This document shows, one piece after another, positions 1-11,790 of a stretch of 64,000 bases of DNA. Position 1 is the stretch's first letter, and each line of letters starts with the position of its first letter. A model generated the notes under the pieces. It saw only the letters and a list, made by a program, of their open reading frames with translations. It did no database searches and was not told the origin of the DNA. This DNA comes from Flectonema sp. DT1601. Lineage: Eukaryota > Euglenozoa > Diplonemea > Diplonemida > Diplonemidae. The translations under genes and the position numbers were made by a program. Where the stretch lies: the NCBI GenBank assembly GCA_964019425.1, contig OZ025813.1, forward strand, positions 1,031,498-1,095,497, written 5' to 3'.

Positions 1-2
1 AC

Positions 3-2261
3 GCCTTGGAAATTCCAACAAAGTCAGGATCGTATGTGTTCGCAATGTTTTATAAAAGGTTTTGCTGCACACGTCGGGATCGTCAAATTCTATTATTTCA
101 AATACTATTTCCCTGTATCTTTACTGTGATTGGATTATTAGCGAGACACTTTATAAAGCAATCGACGTCTTCTTCAGCTGATTTTCATCCTGTTTTGCCA
201 TACTCTGGAGTAAGGACTGCAGTGTACACTCCTACTTTATCAGAACAACAATTCTTACAGCGGGACTGGATTGGTGGAGATGTTGATTGGGGATTGTTTT
301 CAGGTAATAGTAGCTTACCATACAACACAACTGACTTAGTGTTAAATGCGACTTCTGTAATCACAAACAACTGGATTAGTAATTTTAATGTAATGTACGC
401 TGGCGACTTAAACTACGCTACTTTAGGATTCTGGCAAAACACCGTCGGATCATTATACCCAACACAGAATGCTGTGACTGAGTTTACAATTGGAAACCTA
501 CCACCTGCCCCATGGAGTGTAACCATGGCTGGTGATATGATTTTAATTATTAGTGTTGCTGTGGGTCTTTCATTTATGATGTCAGCTGCAGCTCTTTACG
601 TCGTTCGTGAGAGACACTTGGGATGTGTGAACTTACAGTTAGCTAGTGGAACACCTATTTTTATTTATTGGATGACAACACTCATTTGGGATTGCATTAT
701 TTCATTTGTCTGTACTGGGTTGGTTACATTGTTACTTCTGAGCCTACTCGACGATAATGAAAAGTTGCAGTCTTGGTATGTTTCAGCGATTTTGTATTCA
801 ATTGCGTCGTCTCTGTTGTCGTACGTGTGTTCATTTTTGTTTTCTGATGCGACGAAAGCTCAAATTGTAATATCTGGGTATCTGATTGGCCTTTGTTCTT
901 CTTTTGTGATTGCAGACTTAGCTGTGACTGCGAGTACTGGTTCGGGATCTTCAGCAGCTGAGATCATCCCAATTGTGTTTGCTTCAATTAACCCAACGTA
1001 TGCGATTGCTAAGATTCTTATGATTGAAGTAAATTTCCTCGGTCAGTATGAATTTTTGAAAACGAAAAGCAACGGAGACTATTTCAGTTATCATATTCTT
1101 GGAAAGTATCACAAGATCTTTGGTTACCAAATAGCTGGACTGATTGGATTATTAATATTTATTGAGCTTCCTATTAAAAGATGGTATCTATTTGCTAAAT
1201 TAAAGTTCTCAAATAACTCGAGAGGTAGTTCATCAGAACTCACTACTATTCTGAGTGGTAAACAACAACCTGTAATTTCAAAAATCACATCACCACAAGT
1301 GAGAATATCAGGACTGACGAAAAAATTTAAAAAAGGAAAAGCAACGGTTACTGTTGTCGACAATATTAGTTTGGATATTGCAAAAGGTTGTTTTGGATTA
1401 CTTGGTATTAACGGTGCGGGGAAATCAACGATGATAAAGATGTTGACTGGTGAATATCTCCCAACTTACGGTGATGCTGAAATAGTTTCAAAAGATGGAA
1501 CCCTCAAAAGTATTTTATTCGATTCTTCAAAAGTTCGTCAAAACATTGGATTGTGTCCTCAATTTGATACTTTCTTGTCAGAGATGACTGGATTTGAGAT
1601 AATAAAATTCCATTGTATGCTAAAAGGTGTCCCCCCGACTAATGAGAACATCTGGTCTTTCTTATCAATTGTTGGTATTCAACAATATGGTAAAAAACCT
1701 GCTGGAACATACAGCGGTGGTAACAAACGAAAACTCAGCTTAGCAATTGCGTTAATAGGAAGACCACCAGTCGTGTTTCTTGATGAGCCTAGTACTGGTG
1801 TTGATCCTCAAAGTAAGAGAACTCTTTGGGATGTTATTCAAAATGTTAGTTCTTCAAGAACAGTCATATTGACGTCTCATTCAATGGAAGAAATCGATGC
1901 TCTCAGTAACATGGTCGGAATTATGAAAGATGGAAACCTTCTCAAACTTGGAACTCCTCAACAACTTCGTTCAGAACTCTCTTCTGGTTACAGTCTTCAG
2001 TTTACGGTTGATCGTGAAGAGTCAGTTGGGGAAGTTATTAATAAACTACAGTCAGAATACTTTCCATCCTTAGTAGTGAACGAGTCTCATAAGAATCGTG
2101 TTGCAGCATTCGTACCGGGAGTATCACCCTCAGTAATCCTACAGACACTACGTGATATTCACATTGGAATTGTGGAGTACGCTGTTACTCAGACATCATT
2201 GGAACAGGTGTTTCTTGATAGCGTTGCTGATCATCAAAAAGATATTAAGGAAGAAGTTTAA
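3..2261 (+). CDS. ABCA-type ABC transporter, C-terminal half (5' truncated by window)
   Basis: The reading frame is open from the window edge, so the gene starts upstream. This is the second half of a full-size ABCA-family transporter, a group that moves lipids across membranes. A first membrane helix lies near residues 28-46, followed by a loop of about 120 residues with several N-glycosylation sequons. A cluster of helices follows to about residue 400, then a nucleotide-binding domain. That domain has Walker A GINGAGKST (about 470), the Q-loop in LCPQFD, the ABC signature YSGGNKRK (about 568), Walker B VVFLDEPSTG (about 590) and an H-loop His in LTSHSMEE (about 625). All catalytic motifs look intact. 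The LCPQFD form and the C-terminal SLEQVFL motif are typical of ABCA proteins. No intron is needed in the visible part. The substrate cannot be told. Confidence 0.93.
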   Translation, partial: ALEIPTKSGSYVFAMFYKRFCCTRRDRQILLFQILFPCIFTVIGLLARHFIKQSTSSSADFHPVLPYSGVRTAVYTPTLSEQQFLQRDWIGGDVDWGLFSGNSSLPYNTTDLVLNATSVITNNWISNFNVMYAGDLNYATLGFWQNTVGSLYPTQNAVTEFTIGNLPPAPWSVTMAGDMILIISVAVGLSFMMSAAALYVVRERHLGCVNLQLASGTPIFIYWMTTLIWDCIISFVCTGLVTLLLLSLLDDNEKLQSWYVSAILYSIASSLLSYVCSFLFSDATKAQIVISGYLIGLCSSFVIADLAVTASTGSGSSAAEIIPIVFASINPTYAIAKILMIEVNFLGQYEFLKTKSNGDYFSYHILGKYHKIFGYQIAGLIGLLIFIELPIKRWYLFAKLKFSNNSRGSSSELTTILSGKQQPVISKITSPQVRISGLTKKFKKGKATVTVVDNISLDIAKGCFGLLGINGAGKSTMIKMLTGEYLPTYGDAEIVSKDGTLKSILFDSSKVRQNIGLCPQFDTFLSEMTGFEIIKFHCMLKGVPPTNENIWSFLSIVGIQQYGKKPAGTYSGGNKRKLSLAIALIGRPPVVFLDEPSTGVDPQSKRTLWDVIQNVSSSRTVILTSHSMEEIDALSNMVGIMKDGNLLKLGTPQQLRSELSSGYSLQFTVDREESVGEVINKLQSEYFPSLVVNESHKNRVAAFVPGVSPSVILQTLRDIHIGIVEYAVTQTSLEQVFLDSVADHQKDIKEEV

Positions 2262-3425
2262 TCATTTTCATGATGTCGTTTTTTTTTGTTTTTAATTTTT
2301 AATTTTTTTTTTTAAAAATTATGAAGAAAATAAAAAACGTTTTTTTGTTTTCGACTCTCTCCAGATTATTCAGCATTAGCGTGCGATTGGAATCATTCTC
2401 CTTTGCTGTGTCGTCTGGTTGTTCCTTTGCCAGGATGATCACACTTATTGATCCCAACTATAGAGCTCATCCGGTCAATCAAAACTTCCCTCTTCAGTAG
2501 ACCAAACAATTTTAGTTGAGTGAAGGACTCTCTTGGGTTTGCCAAAGAGACCAACTGTTGTTTGTGTTTGCAGTCATATTACTTCCTTCCTTTCTAGTTT
2601 GAAACCAGTTGCGAACAACGGAACTTTGCATGATTTTGCATTTCGAGTGGCACCAACACTAAATGCGATTTGTGCAGTGAAGGAATCTTTTTGTTTGTTT
2701 TCTGTGTTTTACATACGTCGGCTGTTTGATATTGTTGATTGCCACTTTTTTTTATTTCCTCCCTATTTTTTCTGTTTTAATTCTTGAGATGTCCAATTCT
2801 GGTACTTATGAATTAGATTAGCTACACTGTGTTATTGCAACTGATTTATCAAAAGCAAAAAAAACGTCAACTCTTCGCTGAGGTGTTTTAAAAAAGAATT
2901 TTTTTTTTAGATTCTTTTATGTGATTTTTCCTTACAATTTTGTTGATGTTTGATTTTTATTATTTTTTTTGTTTTGATATTTCGCTGATAAAGCTGATCC
3001 AAACATATCAAAAGAAAAAAAATAAAATAAAACTAATCAGTGTCAACACTTTAAATCTACTAAGGTACTTTGGAACTTGCAATCCGAACATTAAAATGTT
3101 TCAAAGAAGTAATCATTTATTTGTTTCCCACAATTATTCCCTAACTCTTTACTGTTTTGGTAATTAAATCTACACTGATCGATGCACATTCTTAGTAGGT
3201 CATCGACGTGATTACGATGTCCGTATGCGTGTCGTGGTGTAGTGGAATGTGAAATTTAATTTTGAGTTTGCAGTCACAATTTATAAATATATTTCCATTC
3301 TGCAGTACAGACATAAATTATTTCTTGTTGTGTAACACCAGTGATCCTGTTGTTGTTATTGTTGTTGTTGTTGTTATTGTTTCTATGAAAAGGATAATTT
3401 ATCACAGAACTCAATCAACAATAAA
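2262..3425. other. Intergenic spacer
   Basis: AT-rich spacer with T and A runs. An AATAAA-like string about 65 bp after the ABC transporter stop could serve in 3' end formation. A GTT/GTTATT microsatellite near 3350-3380 lies just upstream of the next gene. Small open frames here have no recognisable content. Confidence 0.6.
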
Positions 3426-6400
3426 ATGAAATCAGCAGTACTCGGACTACTGCTGGCTGCGGGGACGACAGAGGCAGCCAATTGCGGGTGGGCGAAGCCT
3501 CACAATGCAGCGCAGTACCCGCTGTGGCCTTACTGCAACAGAAGACCTGGAGATGGACAAACACTATACCCATACATGGATGATACCATTCCTCCTGCAG
3601 ACGTTGCTCCATACACTTGTACTGGTGGTAAAGTACTTAGACATGACTCTCCTGGTCTTATCTGTGCTGACTACAATCTTGGAGATGAGTTTGCTGGTCC
3701 TTGTACTGATCAAACTTGTTGTGCTGAAGAGTTGTGCAGTACCTACACATGTCAACAAGGAACTCTAAGAGGTGGTGCTAATAAGATTAGCTGTACTTTC
3801 CCATGTAATGATGAAACATGTTGTATTGCTCCTGCTGGTGTACCTAATCATGATGCTCAAGGTTTTATATTCGTTGATAAGGATCCAGGATTATATAGAT
3901 TCGGAGGACAGGCTACTATTATTCGTGCTATGGATGAATCAGACATCACACATTACAGAGTGTATTGGGGATTTGCTTACAGTATTAGAAAGGTTCCTTC
4001 TTGTGGTTTAGGTAATCCAGTTTCATGGACTCAAGTGAAGTGGAGAGATCCAACAAAACTTTTTAAAGAATTTCCAGTTACAGGATGTGATATCACTTTT
4101 GACATCCCGATGGGAACGGCTCCAAATGAAAGGTGTCCAATATCATACGATAGACAGGAGCGTTCTACAGCTCACGCTGATAAGTGTAATCCTCATTATT
4201 TCTTAGTAGTTTCAGTTAATCAGAATGGTGAGAAACCAGTTCTTATCGACCAGTCTCAACAAGTTGGACCAAAGTACACCATCGTTGATTTTGAAGGTAA
4301 TAAAGGATTGCCATGTTTAGAAGCGGGGATTACAATGGGTCACGATTTAATGGGACCTGACGACATTCAATTGGGAGCTTGGAATGGTGTTCCTACTCCT
4401 CTGAAATGTCAGGAACTGTGTGCTGAACACAATGCTAAATTACAACCCGGTGGTATTCCTTGTAGACAATTCACTTGGTCATTAGATAATGGAGGAAGAT
4501 CTTCTGAGAGTTGTTGGATAGAAGCTCAGCTGCTTCAAAAACAACACTACACAGTTCGTTTTATATCTCCTGCTGTTTGTGTAACACCGAATGGTCAAAC
4601 TCCAACAGGTAAAGAGCAACCGAGATGTAGTCGGTGGATAAGACATCAAAATCTAGCGCCTTTTGCTGTAAGCACACGTGATGCATACAAGAATAAGGGA
4701 CCGCACTACGTTCAGTTTCCGAACTTACCAGATGTTCCACTTGGGAAATATGACAACGCAGAGTACTGTAGAAATATGTGTGACTTGGATGCTTTATGTA
4801 CAGGGTTTTCATGGATGAAGAAAGACCCAACTGACACATACTTCCATAAATGTTTATTACACAGAGCTGGTGATTACGAAAACAATTTAGAATCGAACAT
4901 CTTTTATGACACCTGGGTATGCAGCAGAGAAACTCATGCACCATTAATCTCTGGCTTTACTCTCCAAAAAAATCCTTATGGATACAAAAAGTGCAGCTCA
5001 ACACCAACCACTACTCAGTCACTCACAAGTTACGATTGCTGTGCAGAGGCGTGTCGTAATGAAGCTGGTTGTTCAGCTTTTACATTTATGGCTGATGGAA
5101 CTTGCACTACACACTCTGATTGCTCAGCTAAGGATTCTTTTCATAATATTGCAGGATGTACTTACGAGTCTTGCTTTGACGGATTCGGAGGAGCTACTTA
5201 TGTGGCGGATGAAGTAAAGATGCAAATTGTCGACAGATGGCCGCTAACAGGTAAGGGCTCAGCCGAGGGAATCACTGTTGCAGTCCAAAGTAACAGAGGT
5301 CTTGAGGGTGTTGTTGTTCACTGTGTCGCTAGCTTAGACTTAACACAAGTTCCCGTTACAGCTGAAGACCTAATAGCAGGTAACTCAGCACTTATACGAT
5401 ACAGCGCAACGATAACCAACGGAGTTGCGAAGATGATAATACTGAGTGAATACAAAACTTCTAGCAACCAACTAACTCCTGGTACTTATTATGGAGTTAG
5501 ATGTATGGTTGAGAATGCTCTTAGCAAAGGGCTCAAGGCCACGTACACAGAATTATGGATTCCTGTTCAAGATCCACCTGGTTACACTAAAGTAGGTAAT
5601 GGATTCTGTAGAACTTCAGGTTGTAATCCAATTGGAGAAGTTCCTAGTCAGTCTTGTACCTTCTTGGAGTGTAAGGCGTACTGTGACAACGCTCCCGTGT
5701 GTAGCGCTTTTTGGTGGCGTCGCAGTGATGGCTGGTGTCACATCAAAACCACAGCCTGTTCCTACACTTTCGTTAACAATGATAACAACATTCAGTGTTG
5801 GAAACCTGACTCTAATGCGAATGTAGTTCATTACCCTGGAGATACTTATTGTGCTAACTCCTGTCCTGCTACTTTTGGTATAGTTGATACCTGTACTCGA
5901 AAGAGAAGAATGGGTCAATATGATTCCAATTACTTTCTTCCTGACATCACTTCTATGAACTGCCCTATCAAGACGGCAGCGCCTACCTCGGTACCTACGG
6001 CTGTTCCAACAGTTGCTCCAACAGTTGCTCCCACAGCAGTACCTACTGCTGTTCCGACTTTGGTACCAACAGCTGTTCCGACGGTTGCTCCTACAGTAGT
6101 GCCGACAGCTGTCCCAACAGTTGCTCCTACAGCAGTGCCGACAGCTGTTCCGACCATTGCCCCAACAGGAGTTCCTGGTGTTCCGCCAACTGATATGCCT
6201 ACTGCTGTGCCGACTTTAGTACCAACAGCTGTTCCAACCTCTGTACCGACCGCCGTACCAACCGCTGTTCCAACCTCCGTACCGACCGCCGTACCAACCG
6301 CTGTTCCAACCTCCGTACCGACCGCCGTACCAACAGCTGTTCCGACTATTGCCCCAACGGGGGTTCCTGGTGTTCCGGCAACTGTTGTCCCTACCGCCGT

Positions 6401-7376
6401 ACCAACAGCTGTTCCCACCTCCGTGCCGACAACTGTTCCGACCAATACCCCAACAGGAATTCCTGGTGTTCCGCCAACTGCCACGCCAACTACCGTACCA
6501 ACAGCTGTACCGACCATTGCTCCTACGGGCGTTCCCGGTGTTCCGCCAACTGTAGTTCCTACAGCCGTACCTACGACTATTCCGACGGGAGTTCCTGGCG
6601 TTCCACCAACTATCGCACCGACAGCTATTCCGACTGTTGCTCCAACAGGTATTCCAGGCGTTCCACCAACTACCGCACCGACAGGTATTCCAGGCGTTCC
6701 ACCAACTACCGCCCCGACAGGTATTCCAGGCGTTCCACCAACTACCGCCCCGACAGGTATTCCAGGCGTTCCACCAACTACCGCCCCGACAGGTATTCCA
6801 GGCGTTCCACCAACTACCGCACCGACAGGTATTCCAGGCGTTCCACCAACTACCGCACCGACAGGTATTCCAGGCGTTCCACCAACTACCGCACCGACAG
6901 GTATTCCAGGCGTTCCACCAACTACTGCTCCAACAGGTATTCCAGGCGTTCCCCCAACTGACGTTCCAACTTCTGTCCCGGGCAGTGGCAATCCAGGAAA
7001 TACTTCTGCTCCACAGACAGCTATTCCAACCTCCGTACCTCTTGATTCGAATGGGGCTGGTCTGGGAGAGGAAGATGATAGTTCTAACAACTGGTGGATT
7101 ATTGTGATCATCGTTGTGGGATCATTATTAGTCTGTGGAATGATAATTGCCGGATTACTTTACAAAAGGAAGAAGTCAAATGAAATATATCTTTGTGACT
7201 TTCCAGATGTGCCTGAGAGTGAAGAAATGAGTGGCAGCCCCTATGTCAGTCCAGCTGCCAGCAGAAAGGACTCTATGGCTAGTTATCACAGTAGGAGGAA
7301 TTCAGCGATTCAGGATAGTCGTCAGGTCTCTCGTAGAGGAACTGGTGACTCGACTGCCTACTTTAGTACCTTATAG
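3426..7376 (+). CDS. Large type I surface protein: Cys-rich/PAN-like ectodomain, VPT-repeat stalk, TM helix
   Basis: A 1,316-residue single-exon protein starting at an ATG preceded by ataaa. Residues 1-17 form a signal peptide. A Cys-rich N-terminal part with paired cysteines (CCAEELC, CCIAP) follows. At least four PAN/apple-like modules are recognisable from CxxxC and CxxFxW spacing: about 295-375, 437-500, 522-575 and 725-800 (for example CQELCAEH, YCRNMCDLDALC, CCAEACRNEAGC, ECKAYCDNAPVC). PAN modules commonly bind protein or sugar. Residues about 850-1200 are a Pro/Thr/Val stalk of VPTAVPT units ending in nine PTGIPGVPPTTA units, likely extended and O-glycosylated. One membrane helix (about 1222-1246) is followed by a KRKK stop-transfer and a roughly 65-residue Ser-rich tail. 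An adhesion or cell-coat role is inferred. Ligand and family name are unknown. Confidence 0.88.
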   Translation: MKSAVLGLLLAAGTTEAANCGWAKPHNAAQYPLWPYCNRRPGDGQTLYPYMDDTIPPADVAPYTCTGGKVLRHDSPGLICADYNLGDEFAGPCTDQTCCAEELCSTYTCQQGTLRGGANKISCTFPCNDETCCIAPAGVPNHDAQGFIFVDKDPGLYRFGGQATIIRAMDESDITHYRVYWGFAYSIRKVPSCGLGNPVSWTQVKWRDPTKLFKEFPVTGCDITFDIPMGTAPNERCPISYDRQERSTAHADKCNPHYFLVVSVNQNGEKPVLIDQSQQVGPKYTIVDFEGNKGLPCLEAGITMGHDLMGPDDIQLGAWNGVPTPLKCQELCAEHNAKLQPGGIPCRQFTWSLDNGGRSSESCWIEAQLLQKQHYTVRFISPAVCVTPNGQTPTGKEQPRCSRWIRHQNLAPFAVSTRDAYKNKGPHYVQFPNLPDVPLGKYDNAEYCRNMCDLDALCTGFSWMKKDPTDTYFHKCLLHRAGDYENNLESNIFYDTWVCSRETHAPLISGFTLQKNPYGYKKCSSTPTTTQSLTSYDCCAEACRNEAGCSAFTFMADGTCTTHSDCSAKDSFHNIAGCTYESCFDGFGGATYVADEVKMQIVDRWPLTGKGSAEGITVAVQSNRGLEGVVVHCVASLDLTQVPVTAEDLIAGNSALIRYSATITNGVAKMIILSEYKTSSNQLTPGTYYGVRCMVENALSKGLKATYTELWIPVQDPPGYTKVGNGFCRTSGCNPIGEVPSQSCTFLECKAYCDNAPVCSAFWWRRSDGWCHIKTTACSYTFVNNDNNIQCWKPDSNANVVHYPGDTYCANSCPATFGIVDTCTRKRRMGQYDSNYFLPDITSMNCPIKTAAPTSVPTAVPTVAPTVAPTAVPTAVPTLVPTAVPTVAPTVVPTAVPTVAPTAVPTAVPTIAPTGVPGVPPTDMPTAVPTLVPTAVPTSVPTAVPTAVPTSVPTAVPTAVPTSVPTAVPTAVPTIAPTGVPGVPATVVPTAVPTAVPTSVPTTVPTNTPTGIPGVPPTATPTTVPTAVPTIAPTGVPGVPPTVVPTAVPTTIPTGVPGVPPTIAPTAIPTVAPTGIPGVPPTTAPTGIPGVPPTTAPTGIPGVPPTTAPTGIPGVPPTTAPTGIPGVPPTTAPTGIPGVPPTTAPTGIPGVPPTTAPTGIPGVPPTTAPTGIPGVPPTDVPTSVPGSGNPGNTSAPQTAIPTSVPLDSNGAGLGEEDDSSNNWWIIVIIVVGSLLVCGMIIAGLLYKRKKSNEIYLCDFPDVPESEEMSGSPYVSPAASRKDSMASYHSRRNSAIQDSRQVSRRGTGDSTAYFSTL
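5977..6972 (+). repeat. VPT-coding minisatellite inside the surface protein gene
   Basis: In-frame repeats coding VPTAVPT/VPTVAPT units (15-18 bp grain) that grade into longer PTGVPGVPPT units. The 3' part, 6648-6971, holds nine copies of a 36-bp unit (GGTATTCCAGGCGTTCC core) at 6648, 6684, 6720, 6756, 6792, 6828, 6864, 6900 and 6936. Several are identical or differ only at a wobble base, pointing to recent expansion. Its period of 3n also leaves a long false open frame on the opposite strand. Confidence 0.92.
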
Positions 7377-9993
7377 ATTTGATTGAAGTCATTCGACACA
7401 GGAAGTGACACCAACGTTCGATTCTAAGTCTAACTAGAAATTCCGTAAAAGGAGTCGCCCCATAACAGACGTTGCTAGGAATTCCATCCCAAACTCTAGC
7501 GTTTTAAAAGAACCACTCACATTGAATGGTATCATAACACTTCTTTCCTTTACCCTTCTCCCCCCCAGAAGAGTATATTATCTTATTATCTTCTTCTTAA
7601 GATGATCAGTAAATCTTTTGATATGTAGTCGGAAGATGTTGAATGCTGGTAGTCAAACAAGTATCTCATCTCGTTACGAAGGTAGTTTTTCTCTACCTTT
7701 GAGACGTTTTGAAAAAAAAAAAAAAGGATTTTTTTTATCCCAAAGCAAGAAGTGATTAGTAAATCACTTTCAGTTAGTTCCTTTTGAGTGAAGCATTCCA
7801 TACCGATGCCGAAGTTTTGTTTTTATCGATATGTGAGTCGCTCTCATCAACCAGCGATAAACAGATCCTTGCGATCGCAATTTGCAGATTACTATTTTTT
7901 CCCCTCCCACGATCGACTTTGCTTTATCGCAAAGGAACCCGACAATGTGAAATAAGAATCACCTTATAGCTTACCTTTTAACAACCTTTTGTAGGAGGAC
8001 CATAAAATTAAATACCCTCATAGACTAACGCACCCGAAACTCATCATTTGGATTGTAATAGACAACTCTCTTGATAATGTTATGGTGTTGGCGTTGTATA
8101 ATTAGTTAGGGTTATGTTGATGAGAAATCGGTCTCAAGGGACTTCACCTTTTGGTCAAAAAAAATTGAAAGAGACGGAAAATAAAGAAAAAATAAAAAAT
8201 ATATATATTGTGCTAGCGCTCACATTCTGGTAGTTTGTAAACCAAGAAACAGTAGTATTCTTAGCAAAACTATACATCGACGATGGTAGCTATAAATAAT
8301 TTGACGTGTTTTGTTTGTCCAGTATTAGATTGGATACACCGTCGACCTTCTTAATCTTTTTTTTTTTTTTTTTTTTTTGTTTCTTTTTTTTTTCTTTTTT
8401 TTTTCGTTCTGGTAAACGTGAAAAAAGACTCGGAATACTATTTTTTTTTTTTTTTTTTTTTTTGAGTTTTATTCATTTCATTTCATTTCGTTTTTTTCTT
8501 AAAGTCTGGATAAGCAGTACTTGGGGATTTTGCACTTTCCATGTTCCTCCCGATCGAGTGCTCTCAAGAAGACTGGACGCACTAGAGGGTCGAATTGATA
8601 CAAAAATATTTATAAATTTATTTCCTTTCCACCCGTTCCTTATCCCAAACGATTCGGGCGTCAAATCGACCCGACAGAACCTTTCAACAAGAACCAGATT
8701 TCTCTTCTTTACTCAAAACGTTAACGTAGCTACAATACAAGCGACTCCTCTGCTTAGCGAAGTAGTTGTCTTGTCAGCCACCTGACTAATTAATTGTACC
8801 TCCTTGGTGAACCCTTCCTCCTGTCGCTCGGTAGTTTTCGAAACTGGACGAAGTTTATGTTTGAGAGAAATGGTGTCTTTGAGTAGTCTTGAGACTGCCA
8901 CTCAAGGAAAATCTATTCTTTCCTCAGAGTGGTTGTTTCTGATTTTACTTTATCATTGTCTGTGGTCAGTGCGTTTATTTTACGCTACTGAATAACTCTG
9001 CTTCCTGAAGGAAAGCTCTTGATTCCAACAACTCTTTTTCTAGGCGTGAATTCCGACTCATAACTAATGATAGTCTATCAACTCGCCAAATACTCTATGT
9101 TTTACCCACTGGAGAACTCCGGTAGGGAAAATTATTTTTTTTTTCTATTTCGTGCCAACGATAAGTTGTACAGATGCCACTTAGTCAGATCACAGCAAGC
9201 AATTTAACTCCCACAGGAAGACTTTTTATCCATTTTGTTTCTGTTTAACAAAATAATTGGAGAAAATAATCCTGTGAGAGCGATGGCTATTTATTGGCTT
9301 TCTGGACTTCTTTTCGGACACTCTATGTTTTTTTTTTTTTTTTTTTTTTTTTTTTTGACATGTTGTTGTAATTAGTTAAAAATATGAAGAAGCGTCAGAT
9401 CTCATCGCAGAAACACACGGGAAAAAAAGGTTTTAATTTTAATTTCTGCAAGAGTTCATACTGCTTATTGAACTCGCAGTCTTATTTTTTTAAAACTTTT
9501 GAGACGGTCTTAGTGAACAGTCAATTCTGGTGGTGGAAACATACTGAGTAACTTCAGCTTATTTTTTTTTTTCTTATTATTATTATCTTCAATAATGTTA
9601 TAAGTCAACTATTTGTTTTTTCCTCCAGCTTGCCGATTTTTTTTTCACATCAAAACAAAAAAAAATATATATTTTCAACTTTATAACAATTACTCTGATT
9701 AGTGAAATGTTGTATGTGTGTTGTCTTCTGTTTGTTGTGATTCAGATATACGGCATTCTAGTATTTGTGATTAATAATGATCACCTTGAATTCTAAAGCT
9801 TCCCCTCCACCGACACCATTTTATGTTTTGTTCTTATTATTTTAGGTGTGTTCGTTTGTCTTTTTTTTTTTTTGCTTTCCCCTTTAATTTCCTCGTTTTT
9901 TTCTTTTTTTTTTGGTTTAATCGTCTGAGCATATCTCTTTACGCCTAACGTTCACCTCCTCGCTACGCATATGTTTGATATTGGAATTCGGTC

Positions 9994-10028
<35 letters not shown>

Positions 10029-10688
10029 AATACCTAATTTGATGTGATTAGTTTCAATGAAACTTTTGTTCACATATTTTTTTTATTGCAAATAAAAAAA
10101 TTAAGCGTCGAATTTCATTTTTTTTTTAGTGTACCGCAATAAAAAGCTTATTGTTTGTTTTTTTTTTAACCCGCTGTTGTCTTCCAAGCACGCCTTAGGT
10201 GTTTTTTTTTTTTTTTTTTTTTTTGCACCGACAAAGTCGGAGAAGAAACTAACTAACTATTCAAATTAAAAGAGCCGTTTTTATTTATTTATGGTCAAAA
10301 TGTTATCTATTTTCCCTTTGCGCAAGTAATACTGTCTCTTGATCAACAAAAATATATAAGGCTTCTTCTTTTTGTTGTTGTTCGAATGTTCAGTCAAACC
10401 TTTCGTTGAACGCTTCGAAAAGGGTTGGAGAAAACATCTGTTTTGATGGAAATTATATAAAATATGAATTACTCGACTCGACGACTGGTCAGCTATTCAT
10501 TTAGTTTGCTTAAATAATGAGTGACGTCGTTTTCGTTTTAATCTCATTGTTAGTTGTTTTGATTCGATAAAATACTGTACTCACACACCCCAAAAGTGAG
10601 CATAAGTTTTAACCTATTTACTTATTATAGTATTATGGAGTTTATGTTGTCAACCTATAACCCGATCAAGATCAAATTATCCCCCCCC

Positions 10689-10810
10689 ATCGATACCAAC
10701 TGTTGATTTCTTATATTGCAACCAGGTTTGGCCGAACCCTATTCTCGTTTTTGCCAGTTTCAAGTTGCTTTCCATTTAATATTAGTATCAAGTTACCCCC
10801 CAGATAGATA
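10689..10810. repeat. Direct repeat copy 1 (about 122 bp)
   Basis: Runs from ATCGATACCAACTG through AAGTTACCCCCC to AGATAGATA. It recurs at 11184-11305 with only a few base differences, 495 bp downstream. Partial relatives of its last third (TTAAT..TAGTATCAAGTTACCCC) are seen near 45013-45038, and of its middle (CTTCAAGTTGCTTT) near 30099. This suggests a dispersed non-coding repeat family of unknown origin. Confidence 0.85.
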
Positions 10811-11183
10811 CAAGAGATTTTTTTTTTTTTTTATTATGAACATGAAACTTAAAGTAACTACATTCCAGTCCTGCAAACTGGAATGACTCAGTCTCAACAT
10901 TTGACTGACTTACTTCTACACCATACTGGAATAGAGGTATATGGATTACTCTCGAAACCTAAATAGTTACTTTATTATACTAAGTTGCGATTCACCCTTA
11001 GTCACTGTATTTAAAACTAATGTTAAATTGTCTTTATGTTTTTATGATACAACACAGTTGTAATTTTTACAAAATCGAACATACAACCTCCCCCCGATGT
11101 AACGGGCTACAGGACATGGGGCGCTCAACCTGTAGTACGTGGCCCCCGAATCCCCATATTCGACAGCACATATGGGATTTTTT

Positions 11184-11305
11184 ATCGATACCAACTGTTG
11201 ATTTGTTATATTGCAACCAGGTTTGGCCGAACCCTATTCTCGTTTTTGCCAGTTTCAAGTTACTTTCCATTTAATATTAGTATCAAGTTACCCCCCCGAT
11301 AGATA
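11184..11305. repeat. Direct repeat copy 2 (about 122 bp)
   Basis: Second copy of the 10689-10810 sequence. Differences include TTTCTTATAT versus TTTGTTATAT, and AAGTTGCTTT versus AAGTTACTTT. The stretch just before it (about 11090-11160, with CTCAAC and GTAGTACGTGGCCCC) is similar to 49920-49955 (CTCAACTGTAGTAAGTGGCCCC), so the repeated unit may be larger and fragmented across the window. Confidence 0.85.
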
Positions 11306-11790
11306 TAACTCAGGACTACTCTTAGTTAGTATCTCGTTTGTCAATATTCTATTGTAGAACTGTGTTAGAGGGTTACATGATTAACCATGTTGTTGATGTC
11401 ATGAGTTTGCGGAGAAGGGCAAACGTAACGAATAGGAACAAGACTGATGCCGTCTACTCCCCCCCCGCTACCATAGTGAATCCGGATTAAATAAAAATTT
11501 ATGGTCGCTATGTGAACTATTTTTCACTAAAGACTTTCTTTTTAAGCAAGGGAACCTTGCTCTCCGCTTCCCCTTCTCCTCATTAACTAAGCAAAATGAG
11601 GAAACCGATTTTTTCATTTTTTTTTTTTCCTATCTGCCGAAAAGCAATATTTTTATTCTAGCGGCAGAACTTTATTTGATCGCAAAAAAAAAAAAAAAAA
11701 AATCCTTCGGAGAAGCAGAATTATATATCTTTTTTTTGTTTTGTTTGTCCCATTCATTATTTGCTTGAAATAATATAGGGAATTTCAGCA

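Noticed and set aside
5930-7111. 393-codon minus-strand frame (GVPGIPVGAVVG repeats)
   Set aside because: Mirror of the VPT repeat; the + strand frame has a signal peptide, cysteine modules and a membrane helix and fully accounts for it.
8306-8785. 159-codon frame across poly-T tracts
   Set aside because: About a third is poly-Phe from homopolymers and the rest lacks motifs.
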